NCBI GenBank assembly: GCA_025966295.1 | Contig: JAOPVD010000284.1 | Coordinates: 1 to 6,050 of the forward strand | DNA length: 6,050 bases | Reading direction: 5' to 3' | Source of the DNA: Frankiales bacterium | GTDB taxonomy: Bacteria; Actinomycetota; Actinomycetes; Mycobacteriales; SCTD01 | Shown here: positions 1 through 4,957 of the stretch, piece after piece | Position numbering within the stretch: the first letter of the stretch is position 1 | How the letters are laid out: the number at the start of each line of letters is the position of its first letter | Translations under genes and position numbers: made by a program | Notes under the pieces: generated by a model | Told to the model about the DNA's origin: nothing | The model's database searches: none | What the model saw: the letters and a program-made list of their open reading frames with translations, nothing else

Positions 1-1146
1 GCCGGCGCTGCTGCCGCGCTCGGCGGCGTCGGGCGGCATCCCCGGGCCGCGGTCGGCCACCTCGACCTCGACGCCCGCCGTGGACCGGCGTACGACGACG
101 GTTGCCTCGGTGCCGTCCGGGGTGTGCGCGAAGACGTTCTCCAGCAGCACGTCGAGGGCGGCCGCCAGGTCCTCGGCGGAGACCCGGACGGGCAGCGGCC
201 CGGGCGGCAGGGTGGCGCCGAAGCGGCGCTCCTGGTCCTCGGCCAGCACCGCCCAGAAGGCCACCCGCTCCCGGGTCACCGCCACCGCGTCGCAGGCCGC
301 GGCCACGCCCTCGCGGACCGGCCGGCGGGCTTCCCGGATCAGCTCGTCGACGGTCCGCTCGACCGCCGCCACCCCGGCCGCGACCCGCGCCGCCTCGTCC
401 GGGTCGCGCAGTCCCTCGCTGTCGAGCCGGAGCGCGGTCAGCGGGGTCCGCAGCCGGTGCGACAGGTCGGCGACCGCCTCCCGCTCGGCGACGAGCAGCT
501 CACCGATCCGCCGGCCCAGGGTGTTGACGGCCACCGCGACCTCCCGCACCTCCGGCGGCCCGGCCGGCGCGGCGCGGCTGCCGAGCTCCCCGGCGGCGAG
601 GGCGTGCGCGGTGCGGGCCAGGTCCTCGACCGGACGCACCGTGCCGCGGGCCAGCCGGTCGGCCACCAGCATCGCCACCGCCAGCAGCCCGACGCCGAGC
701 AGGGCCAGCACGGCCACCGCCGACGTCACGCCGCGGTGCAGCAGCGAGGTGGGGACGAAGCTGCGCACTACTGCGCGGCCGGCGCCGGTGTCGACCGGGA
801 CGAAGACCTCACGGCCGCCGGTGACGTCGGCGGTGAACGAGCGCCCGGTCCCGGCCAGTGCGAGGGTCCGGCTGCCGGCCGGCAGGGCATCCCCGACGGC
901 CCGGCCGCCGGGCAGCAGGATCGTCAGGCGCCGCGGGCTGCGCTGGTCGAGCAGGCCGACGGCGCTGTCCAGGTCGGCCTGCGGGCTGACGGCCGTCAGG
1001 ACCGCGAGCGACTGCGCCTCCTGCAAAGCGGAGGAGACCGCCCGGTCCTCGGCGAGGGTGCGGACCAGGTAGGCCAGCGGCAGCAGGAACGCGACGACGA
1101 CCAGCGAGGTGGTCGCCGCCGAGAGCCAGACGAGCTGTCGTCTCAC
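1..1146 (-). CDS. Sensor histidine kinase of a two-component system (C-terminus outside window)
   Basis: This is a membrane sensor kinase that should autophosphorylate on histidine and pass the phosphate to the response regulator encoded just before it. The visible 382 residues contain an N-terminal membrane helix (about 6-28), an extracytoplasmic loop of about 110 residues without cysteine, a second helix (about 143-162), a HAMP linker (about 163-218), and an H-box DLSHRLRTPLTALRL with the phospho-acceptor His230. The ATPase domain shows the N-box LLENVFAHTPDG (Asn337) and the G1 box DRGPGM (365-370). The window ends before the glycine-rich G2 box, so the gene is cut at its 3' end rather than broken. 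The start is GTG at 1146, overlapping the regulator's TGA by four bases (GTGA). No Shine-Dalgarno is evident, so translation is probably coupled. The loop has no recognisable sensor domain, and the stimulus is unknown. Confidence 0.93.
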   Translation of the reverse strand, partial: MRRQLVWLSAATTSLVVVAFLLPLAYLVRTLAEDRAVSSALQEAQSLAVLTAVSPQADLDSAVGLLDQRSPRRLTILLPGGRAVGDALPAGSRTLALAGTGRSFTADVTGGREVFVPVDTGAGRAVVRSFVPTSLLHRGVTSAVAVLALLGVGLLAVAMLVADRLARGTVRPVEDLARTAHALAAGELGSRAAPAGPPEVREVAVAVNTLGRRIGELLVAEREAVADLSHRLRTPLTALRLDSEGLRDPDEAARVAAGVAAVERTVDELIREARRPVREGVAAACDAVAVTRERVAFWAVLAEDQERRFGATLPPGPLPVRVSAEDLAAALDVLLENVFAHTPDGTEATVVVRRSTAGVEVEVADRGPGMPPDAAERGSSAG

Positions 1147-1823
1147 GAGCCGGGGTCGATGAGCTTCACGCCGACGCCGCGGACGCTGATCACGTACCGC
1201 GGCTCGGCGGCCGACTCGCCGAGCTTGCGGCGCAGCCACGACAGGTGCACGTCCACCGTCTTGTCGCCGCCGCCGTACGGCTGGTGCCAGACCTCGGACA
1301 GCAGCTCGCGCTTGCTCACCACCGTGCCGACCTTGGTGGCCAGGTGCGCCAGCAGGTCGAACTCCTTGCGGGACAGCTCGACCGGCGCGCCGGCGAGGGT
1401 CACCTCGCGGGCGCCGCTGTCGATCCGCAGCGCGCCGACCTCGACCGTGGCGGGCTCGCTCGCACCACCGCGGCGCAGCACCGCCCGGATGCGGGCCTCG
1501 AGGTGGTCGGCGGCGAACGGCTTCACCACGTAGTCGTCGGCGCCGGCATCCAGCGCCCGCACCACCTCGCGCTCGTCGTCGCGGGCGGTCGCCACGATGA
1601 CCGGCACTTGGCTGACCGCACGCAGCATCGACAGGACCGTGCAGCCGTCCATGTCCGGCAGCCCCAGGTCGAGCACCACCAGGTCCGGACGGCCGTCCAC
1701 GGCCTCCTGCAGCCCGGCCATGCCGGTGGCGGCGGTGCGTACCCCGTGGCCGCGCTCGGTGAGGGCGCGCACCAGGGCGCTGCGGATCGCGGGGTCGTCC
1801 TCGACGAGCAGCAGCTGCGGCAC
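1143..1823 (-). CDS. OmpR/PhoB-family response regulator
   Basis: This 226-residue DNA-binding regulator is the likely partner of the kinase downstream. The receiver domain (about 2-117) has the acidic pair Glu8-Asp9-Asp10, phospho-acceptor Asp52 in VVLDLGLPDMDG, Thr79 and Lys101 in VVKPF. A winged-helix effector domain (about 125-222) follows, with the OmpR pattern LSRKEFDLLAHL, a recognition helix around KTVDVHLSWLRRKLGE, and the terminal hairpin motif RGVGVKL. Length is typical of the family. The start is GTG at 1823: the in-frame codons before it are TAG-GTT-CGT-GCC, so nothing longer is possible. A -10/-35 pair is spaced for a transcript beginning at or next to that GTG, which suggests a leaderless mRNA, consistent with the missing Shine-Dalgarno. 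It is first in an operon with the kinase. It resembles many actinobacterial systems, and I cannot assign a named one. Confidence 0.96.
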   Translation of the reverse strand: MPQLLLVEDDPAIRSALVRALTERGHGVRTAATGMAGLQEAVDGRPDLVVLDLGLPDMDGCTVLSMLRAVSQVPVIVATARDDEREVVRALDAGADDYVVKPFAADHLEARIRAVLRRGGASEPATVEVGALRIDSGAREVTLAGAPVELSRKEFDLLAHLATKVGTVVSKRELLSEVWHQPYGGGDKTVDVHLSWLRRKLGESAAEPRYVISVRGVGVKLIDPGS

Positions 1824-1829
1824 GGCACG

Positions 1830-1857
1830 AACCTAGCGGGATCCGGCGCCCGTTCAG
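1830..1857 (-). promoter_or_regulatory. Candidate leaderless promoter of the response regulator-kinase operon
   Basis: Reading the minus strand, the hexamer TAGGTT (plus positions 1830-1835) fits the actinobacterial TANNNT -10 pattern. It occupies -12 to -7 relative to the first base of the GTG start at 1823. A weak -35 candidate CTGAAC (1852-1857) lies 16 bases further upstream, spanning -35 to -30. The geometry predicts transcription starting at or beside the start codon. This is inferred from position and motif only, and the -35 match to TTGACA is poor, as is common for activator-dependent promoters. Confidence 0.5.
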
Positions 1858-1862
1858 CGCTT

Positions 1863-1889
1863 CTTGGCCGCGTCTTAGGGCCGGCTTGG
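1863..1889. promoter_or_regulatory. Tandem 11-bp CTTRG repeats, candidate response-regulator operator
   Basis: Three copies of CTTGG/CTTAG/CTTGG start at 1863, 1874 and 1885, exactly 11 bp apart. A degenerate fourth unit (GTTCA) at 1852 is in the same phase and overlaps the proposed -35 box. OmpR/PhoB-family regulators usually bind as head-to-tail dimers to direct repeats about one helical turn apart, so this is the expected kind of site. The three copies lie about 40 to 67 bases upstream of the regulator's proposed start point, where an activator of that promoter would bind. They also end 24 bases before the divergent gene at 1914. Which regulator binds is inference from proximity. Confidence 0.5.
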
Positions 1890-1913
1890 GCGGCCGTGGG
1901 GGAGGCTGTCGGC

Positions 1914-2387
1914 ATGGCCACCCGGAGAGGACCCCTGCTGCTCGTCGGCGTCTGGGTCCTCGGCGTGCTGCTGGCGACCACCGTCGGCGTCCTCGCCGTC
2001 CGCCAGGTGCGCGCGGAGGTCGGCGACCCGGCGACCCAGCCGCTGAGCGCCTCCGAGGTCCAGCGGGCGGTCGTGAGCGCCGGCCCCAGCGCCCGGCCGT
2101 CGCCGACCACGACGCGGCCACGGCCGACGTCCGCCCGGACGACGCAGCGGCCCCCCGGCGCCGGCACCCAGCGCCGGACCTTCCAGAGCGCCGGCGGCTC
2201 GGTGGCGGTGCAGTGCTCGGGTGGCCGACCGTCCCTGGTCTACGTCCTGCCGGCGTCGGGCTGGGCGGTCGACAAGCAGGAGACCCGTGCGGACCGGGTC
2301 GAGGTGCGCTTCCGCGCGGACAAAGGCGATGCGCGGATCCGCGTCTCCTGCAGCGCCAGCGGCACTCCGGTCCGCTCCGCGGACTGA
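1914..2387 (+). CDS. Membrane-anchored protein of unknown function with Pro/Thr/Arg-rich stalk
   Basis: I do not recognise this 157-residue protein. It has a short basic N-terminus (ATRRG), one strongly hydrophobic segment (about 7-29), a helix-prone stretch, then a low-complexity Pro/Ser/Thr/Arg segment (about 58-90). It ends in a compact, probably beta-rich domain (about 91-150) with two cysteines, Cys101 (VAVQCSGG) and Cys146 (RVSCSASG). The layout suggests an outward-facing domain held at the membrane on a stalk, and the cysteines could form a disulfide; both points are inference. The hydrophobic segment could instead be a cleaved signal peptide, although no clear cleavage motif is seen. 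The ATG is preceded at 8 bases by the strong Shine-Dalgarno GGGGGAGG (1898-1905). The frame stays open far upstream, but that part only shadows the regulator gene. It diverges from the two-component operon across 90 bases and may be controlled by it. Confidence 0.82.
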   Translation: MATRRGPLLLVGVWVLGVLLATTVGVLAVRQVRAEVGDPATQPLSASEVQRAVVSAGPSARPSPTTTRPRPTSARTTQRPPGAGTQRRTFQSAGGSVAVQCSGGRPSLVYVLPASGWAVDKQETRADRVEVRFRADKGDARIRVSCSASGTPVRSAD

Positions 2388-2444
2388 CCCTGGACGGCGC
2401 CCCGACGCCGGGTGATGCTCGGAGGGGACAGCCCGGAGGCGCCC

Positions 2445-3467
2445 ATGGCCGAAGGCCCCACCCCGGACGGGCTCGGCGAGGCGGTGTCCCGGAGCGCACT
2501 GCCGGCGCTGCTGCTGGAGGTGCCGTCCGAGCGGGTGCTGGCGGCCAGCCCCGGCGCGCTCGACCTGCTGGGGCAGGGCGGCCGGCCGGTGGTCGGCCGG
2601 AGCCTGGAGGACTTCGCCTTCGACGAGACCTCCGGCGCGCTGCCGCTGCTCATGACGGGCCGCCTCAGCGGCTACGAGACCACGCGGGAGCTGGACGTCG
2701 CGGGCCAGCCGCACCGGGTCACGCTGTGGGTCCGGCGCGCGGACCAGCAGCTCCCGCCGCGCCATGTCGTTGCCATCCTGAGTGCACCCGAGGCGGTCGG
2801 CCACCAGGCGCTCCCACATGCCCTGGCGGACACCGTCACGATGGTGATCGGCTCGACCGGACCGGACCTCGTCGTCGACCGGGTCAGTTCCGACGTGCAG
2901 GACCTGCTGGGCATCCCGGTCGACGAGGTGCTGGGACGCTCGCTGATGGCGTTCGTCAGCCCGGCCACCGCGGGCGACCTGCTGTGGGCGCTGGCCCAGG
3001 CAGCCTCCGGAGGGGTGGGGGTGCCGGTGCGGCTCGAGCTGCTGCGCAGCGACGGCTCCCCGGTCCTCGCGCAGGCCCTGATCGTGCCGCTGCAGCCGCC
3101 GGTCAGCTGCGCCTTCTCGATCCTGGGCATCCAGCAGCAGGGCGAGGACCCCCTCACCGCCGGCCAGCTGACGGAGCTGATCGAGGACCTGGCCGCCGGC
3201 GTCGACGCCGTGGTGAGCTCCACCGGGATGCCCGCCCCGAGCCCGGTCGACCTCTCTCGGCTGTCCGCGCGGGAGGCGGAGATCGTGGCCCGGTTGCTCG
3301 CCGGCGACCGCGTCCCCACCATTGCCAAGATGCTGTTCCTGTCCCAGAGCACGGTGCGCAACCACCTGTCCTCGGTGTTCGGCAAGCTGAACGTGAGGTC
3401 GCAGCAGGAGCTCGTGCACCTGCTCCGCCGGCCCGACGAAGGGCATGCCGGCGGCACAGCCGGGTAG
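2445..3467 (+). CDS. PAS-PAS-LuxR one-component transcriptional regulator
   Basis: This 340-residue protein ends in a LuxR/NarL helix-turn-helix (about 271-328): LSAREAEIVARLLAGD, then the recognition region LSQSTVRNHLSSVFGKL (299-315), then NVRSQQELVHLLR. Upstream are two regions that read as PAS-like domains, about 17-113 (LEVPSERVLAASPGALDLLG) and about 130-235 (VVDRVSSDVQDLLGIPVDEV, then LELLRSDGSPV). There is no receiver domain or phospho-acceptor Asp pattern, so it probably senses a ligand, cofactor or redox state directly. The only visible PAS cysteine is Cys222; no ligand can be named. I chose ATG 2445 because GGAGG (2435-2439) sits 5 bases before it. GTG 2412 and ATG 2415, in the same frame, would add 11 or 10 residues and have no clear Shine-Dalgarno. 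It follows the membrane protein by 57 bases and precedes the oxidoreductase by 10, so it probably shares a transcript with the latter. Confidence 0.88.
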   Translation: MAEGPTPDGLGEAVSRSALPALLLEVPSERVLAASPGALDLLGQGGRPVVGRSLEDFAFDETSGALPLLMTGRLSGYETTRELDVAGQPHRVTLWVRRADQQLPPRHVVAILSAPEAVGHQALPHALADTVTMVIGSTGPDLVVDRVSSDVQDLLGIPVDEVLGRSLMAFVSPATAGDLLWALAQAASGGVGVPVRLELLRSDGSPVLAQALIVPLQPPVSCAFSILGIQQQGEDPLTAGQLTELIEDLAAGVDAVVSSTGMPAPSPVDLSRLSAREAEIVARLLAGDRVPTIAKMLFLSQSTVRNHLSSVFGKLNVRSQQELVHLLRRPDEGHAGGTAG

Positions 3468-3477
3468 CAGGGCAGGC

Positions 3478-4422
3478 ATGACGCGCTTCGGGTACTTCCT
3501 GTCCGCCGAGGAGCTCGGGCCCCGCGAGCTGGTCGCGACCGGCCAGGCCGCCGAGGCCGCCGGCTTCGACCGCGTCTGGGTCTCCGACCACTACCACCCG
3601 TGGTTGGAGGTGCAGGGCCAGAGTCCGTTCGTCTGGTCCGTCCTGGGCGCGCTGGCCGCGAGCACCTCGCTCCGGCTGACGACGGCCGTCACCTGCCCGA
3701 GCTTCCGGATCCACCCAGCGGTGCTCGCCCAGGCCGCCGCGACCACCGCGGCGCTGGCGCCTGGCCGCTTCACGTTCGGGATCGGCAGCGGCGAGGCGCT
3801 CAACGAGCATGTCCTCGGCGACGCGTGGCCGCCGGTCTCGGTGCGGCACGCGCGACTGGAGGAGGCCGTGGACGTCCTGCGGCAGCTGTGGACGGGCAGG
3901 ACCGTCACCCACGAGGGCAGCTACTTCACGGTGCACAACGCCCGGCTGTTCTCGCTGCCCGCCGAGCCGCCGCCGATCTACATCTCCGGGTTCGGCCCGG
4001 AGGCGACCTCGCTGGCGGCCCGGATCGGTGACGGCTGGATCACCACCAGCCCCGACAGGGACGGGCTCGAGCTGTTCCGCCGTACCAACCAGGGCGGCAC
4101 GCAGGCCGGCCTGAAGATCTGCTGGGCGGCCACCGAGGAGGAGGCGCAGCAGACCGCGCTGCGCTACTGGGGGCACCAGGGGATGGGTGGGCAGGCGGCC
4201 CAGGACCTGCCGATGTGGCACGAGTTCGAGGCGCTCGCCGCCCAGAACACCCCCGAGAAGGTCGCCGAGAGCGTCGCCTGCGGGCCCGACCCGAAGAAGG
4301 CGGCGGCCGCCCTCCGCGCCTACGTCGACGCCGGCTTCGACGAGGTGTACGTCGCGCAGATGGGCCCCGACCAGGAGGGCGGCCTGCGCTTTTTGAGCGA
4401 GCAGGTCCTGCCGCTGCTCTGA
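3478..4422 (+). CDS. Luciferase-like F420-dependent oxidoreductase, Fgd-related (G6PDH-like family)
   Basis: This 314-residue TIM-barrel enzyme of the bacterial luciferase-like superfamily is closest by eye to the family containing mycobacterial F420-dependent glucose-6-phosphate dehydrogenase Fgd1. Such cytoplasmic enzymes transfer hydride between a substrate and F420. Shared landmarks are SAEELGPRELV near the N-terminus, SDHYHPW (Asp37, His38, Trp42), GIGSGEALNE (Glu106) and RLEEAVDVLRQLWTG. Asp37, His38, Trp42 and Glu106 match Fgd1 Asp39, His40, Trp44 and Glu109 in the cofactor/catalytic site. Fgd1's phosphate-binding Lys198, Lys259 and Arg283 appear as Asp193, an Ala and a Ser here, on an alignment from memory. 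Glucose-6-phosphate is therefore an unlikely substrate. FMN use cannot be excluded, because related families have reverted to flavin. The start is ATG 3478, 10 bases after the LuxR gene, with only a weak ribosome site; an in-frame ATG at 3445 would overlap that gene. Confidence 0.9.
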   Translation: MTRFGYFLSAEELGPRELVATGQAAEAAGFDRVWVSDHYHPWLEVQGQSPFVWSVLGALAASTSLRLTTAVTCPSFRIHPAVLAQAAATTAALAPGRFTFGIGSGEALNEHVLGDAWPPVSVRHARLEEAVDVLRQLWTGRTVTHEGSYFTVHNARLFSLPAEPPPIYISGFGPEATSLAARIGDGWITTSPDRDGLELFRRTNQGGTQAGLKICWAATEEEAQQTALRYWGHQGMGGQAAQDLPMWHEFEALAAQNTPEKVAESVACGPDPKKAAAALRAYVDAGFDEVYVAQMGPDQEGGLRFLSEQVLPLL

Positions 4423-4424
4423 GC

Positions 4425-4454
4425 GGGCGCTGTGGCCGACGGCACAGCTCGCCC
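4425..4454 (+). terminator. Candidate hairpin terminator after the oxidoreductase
   Basis: Two bases after the TGA, GGGCG-CTGTG (4425-4434) can pair with CACAG-[CT]-CGCCC (4443-4454). This gives a 10-bp stem with a 2-base bulge and an 8-base loop. The following bases (ATCTTGTGCTTG) are only moderately T-rich, so it lacks a classical U-tract, as is common for actinobacterial terminators. It separates the oxidoreductase block from the marR block. An alternative GAGC/GCTC pairing of the same bases is weaker. Confidence 0.5.
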
Positions 4455-4460
4455 ATCTTG

Positions 4461-4479
4461 TGCTTGTAGCCAGCAAGTA
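4461..4479. promoter_or_regulatory. Possible MarR operator/promoter region
   Basis: An imperfect inverted repeat CTTG-N7-CAAG (4463-4466 and 4474-4477) lies 15 bases before the marR start, and a further CTTG occurs at 4457-4460. MarR-family proteins usually bind short palindromes over their own promoter. The best -10 candidate, TAGTTC (4478-4483), abuts the right arm, so bound repressor would block polymerase. The arms are only four bases and no good -35 is visible at normal spacing, so this is a weak call. Confidence 0.28.
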
Positions 4480-4492
4480 GTTCCCTCGGACG

Positions 4493-4957
4493 ATGGCCGA
4501 TCATGAACAGCTCTGGGGGGAGCTCTCCGCGCTGCTGCGGGGGCTCAGGAGTCTCCACGGGCAGGTGCTCGCGCGCGCCGACGTGCGCTGCGAGGTGGCC
4601 GGCGCCGCGGTGCTCGGCCAGCTCGAGCTGCTCGGGCCGGTGCGCCTCACCGAGCTGGCGCAGGCGCTCGGCCTGGACCCGTCCTCGGTGTCCCGCCAGG
4701 TGAGCGCCCTCGAGCGCGCCGGCTGGGTGACCCGCGCCGACGACCCGACCGACCGCCGGGCGCAGCGGCTGCAGCTGACGCCGGCCGGCCGCGAGGTGGT
4801 GGCCGCCATCACCCGGGAGCGCGCCACCGTGCTGGAACGACTTACACCGGACTGGTCCGGGCAGGACCTCGAGGAGCTCACCGGCTTGCTCGCTCGCCTC
4901 AACGCCGACATCGCCACCCATCGAGAGCAGCTCGACGTTCGTCTGGAGACCGCATGA
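4493..4957 (+). CDS. MarR-family transcriptional regulator
   Basis: This 154-residue protein has the length and order of a MarR dimer-forming regulator. Helical dimerisation segments lie at both ends (about 5-30 and 102-145). Between them is a winged helix with VRLTELAQALGLDPSSVSRQ (50-69), a recognition helix around 63-76, and the typical wing DPTDRRAQRLQLT (84-96) followed by PAGREVV. It probably represses its own operon and releases DNA when a small molecule binds. The start is ATG 4493 with only a weak GGA close before it, so translation may begin on a very short leader. It overlaps the exporter gene by four bases (ATGA), which ties the two together. A single cysteine, Cys33, sits near the end of the first helix; redox sensing as in OhrR is possible but not supported by any clear motif. 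The inducer cannot be predicted. Confidence 0.93.
   Translation: MADHEQLWGELSALLRGLRSLHGQVLARADVRCEVAGAAVLGQLELLGPVRLTELAQALGLDPSSVSRQVSALERAGWVTRADDPTDRRAQRLQLTPAGREVVAAITRERATVLERLTPDWSGQDLEELTGLLARLNADIATHREQLDVRLETA

Noticed and set aside
124..1533. Long plus-strand open frame (469 codons) opposite the kinase and regulator
   Set aside because: Its translation is low-complexity Arg/Gly/Ala/Gln-rich with no motifs, while the minus strand encodes full kinase and regulator motifs. Long antisense frames are expected at this G+C content.
1852..1889. Assigning the tandem repeats to PhoP (PHO box) or CutR sites of Streptomyces
   Set aside because: The 11-bp phase and one GTTCA unit recall PHO boxes, and the reverse complement CYAAG loosely recalls CutR-type sites, but the units do not match either well enough. 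The kinase sensor loop also lacks cysteines.
1245..1913. Extended N-terminus for the membrane protein
   Set aside because: The frame is open but runs antisense through the response regulator. ATG 1914 has a strong Shine-Dalgarno 8 bases upstream and is followed directly by the membrane segment.
2395..2410. CGGCG-N6-CGCCG hairpin after the membrane protein as a terminator
   Set aside because: The stem is only 5 bp with no T-tract; such pairs are common by chance at this base composition.
3445..3477. Earlier in-frame ATG for the oxidoreductase
   Set aside because: It would overlap the LuxR gene and add 11 residues not resembling the family N-terminus. ATG 3478 places the conserved first strand (FGYFLSAEE) at the expected distance.
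1875..3479. Long minus-strand frame opposite the membrane protein and LuxR regulator
   Set aside because: The translation is rich in Gly, Arg, Gln and His without domains, and it mirrors the codon bias of the real plus-strand genes.
1886..3481. Plus-strand frame of about 531 codons overlapping the membrane protein and LuxR genes
   Set aside because: It is an Arg/Pro/Gly-rich shadow frame with no domain; the two overlapping genes have good ribosome sites and recognisable architecture.
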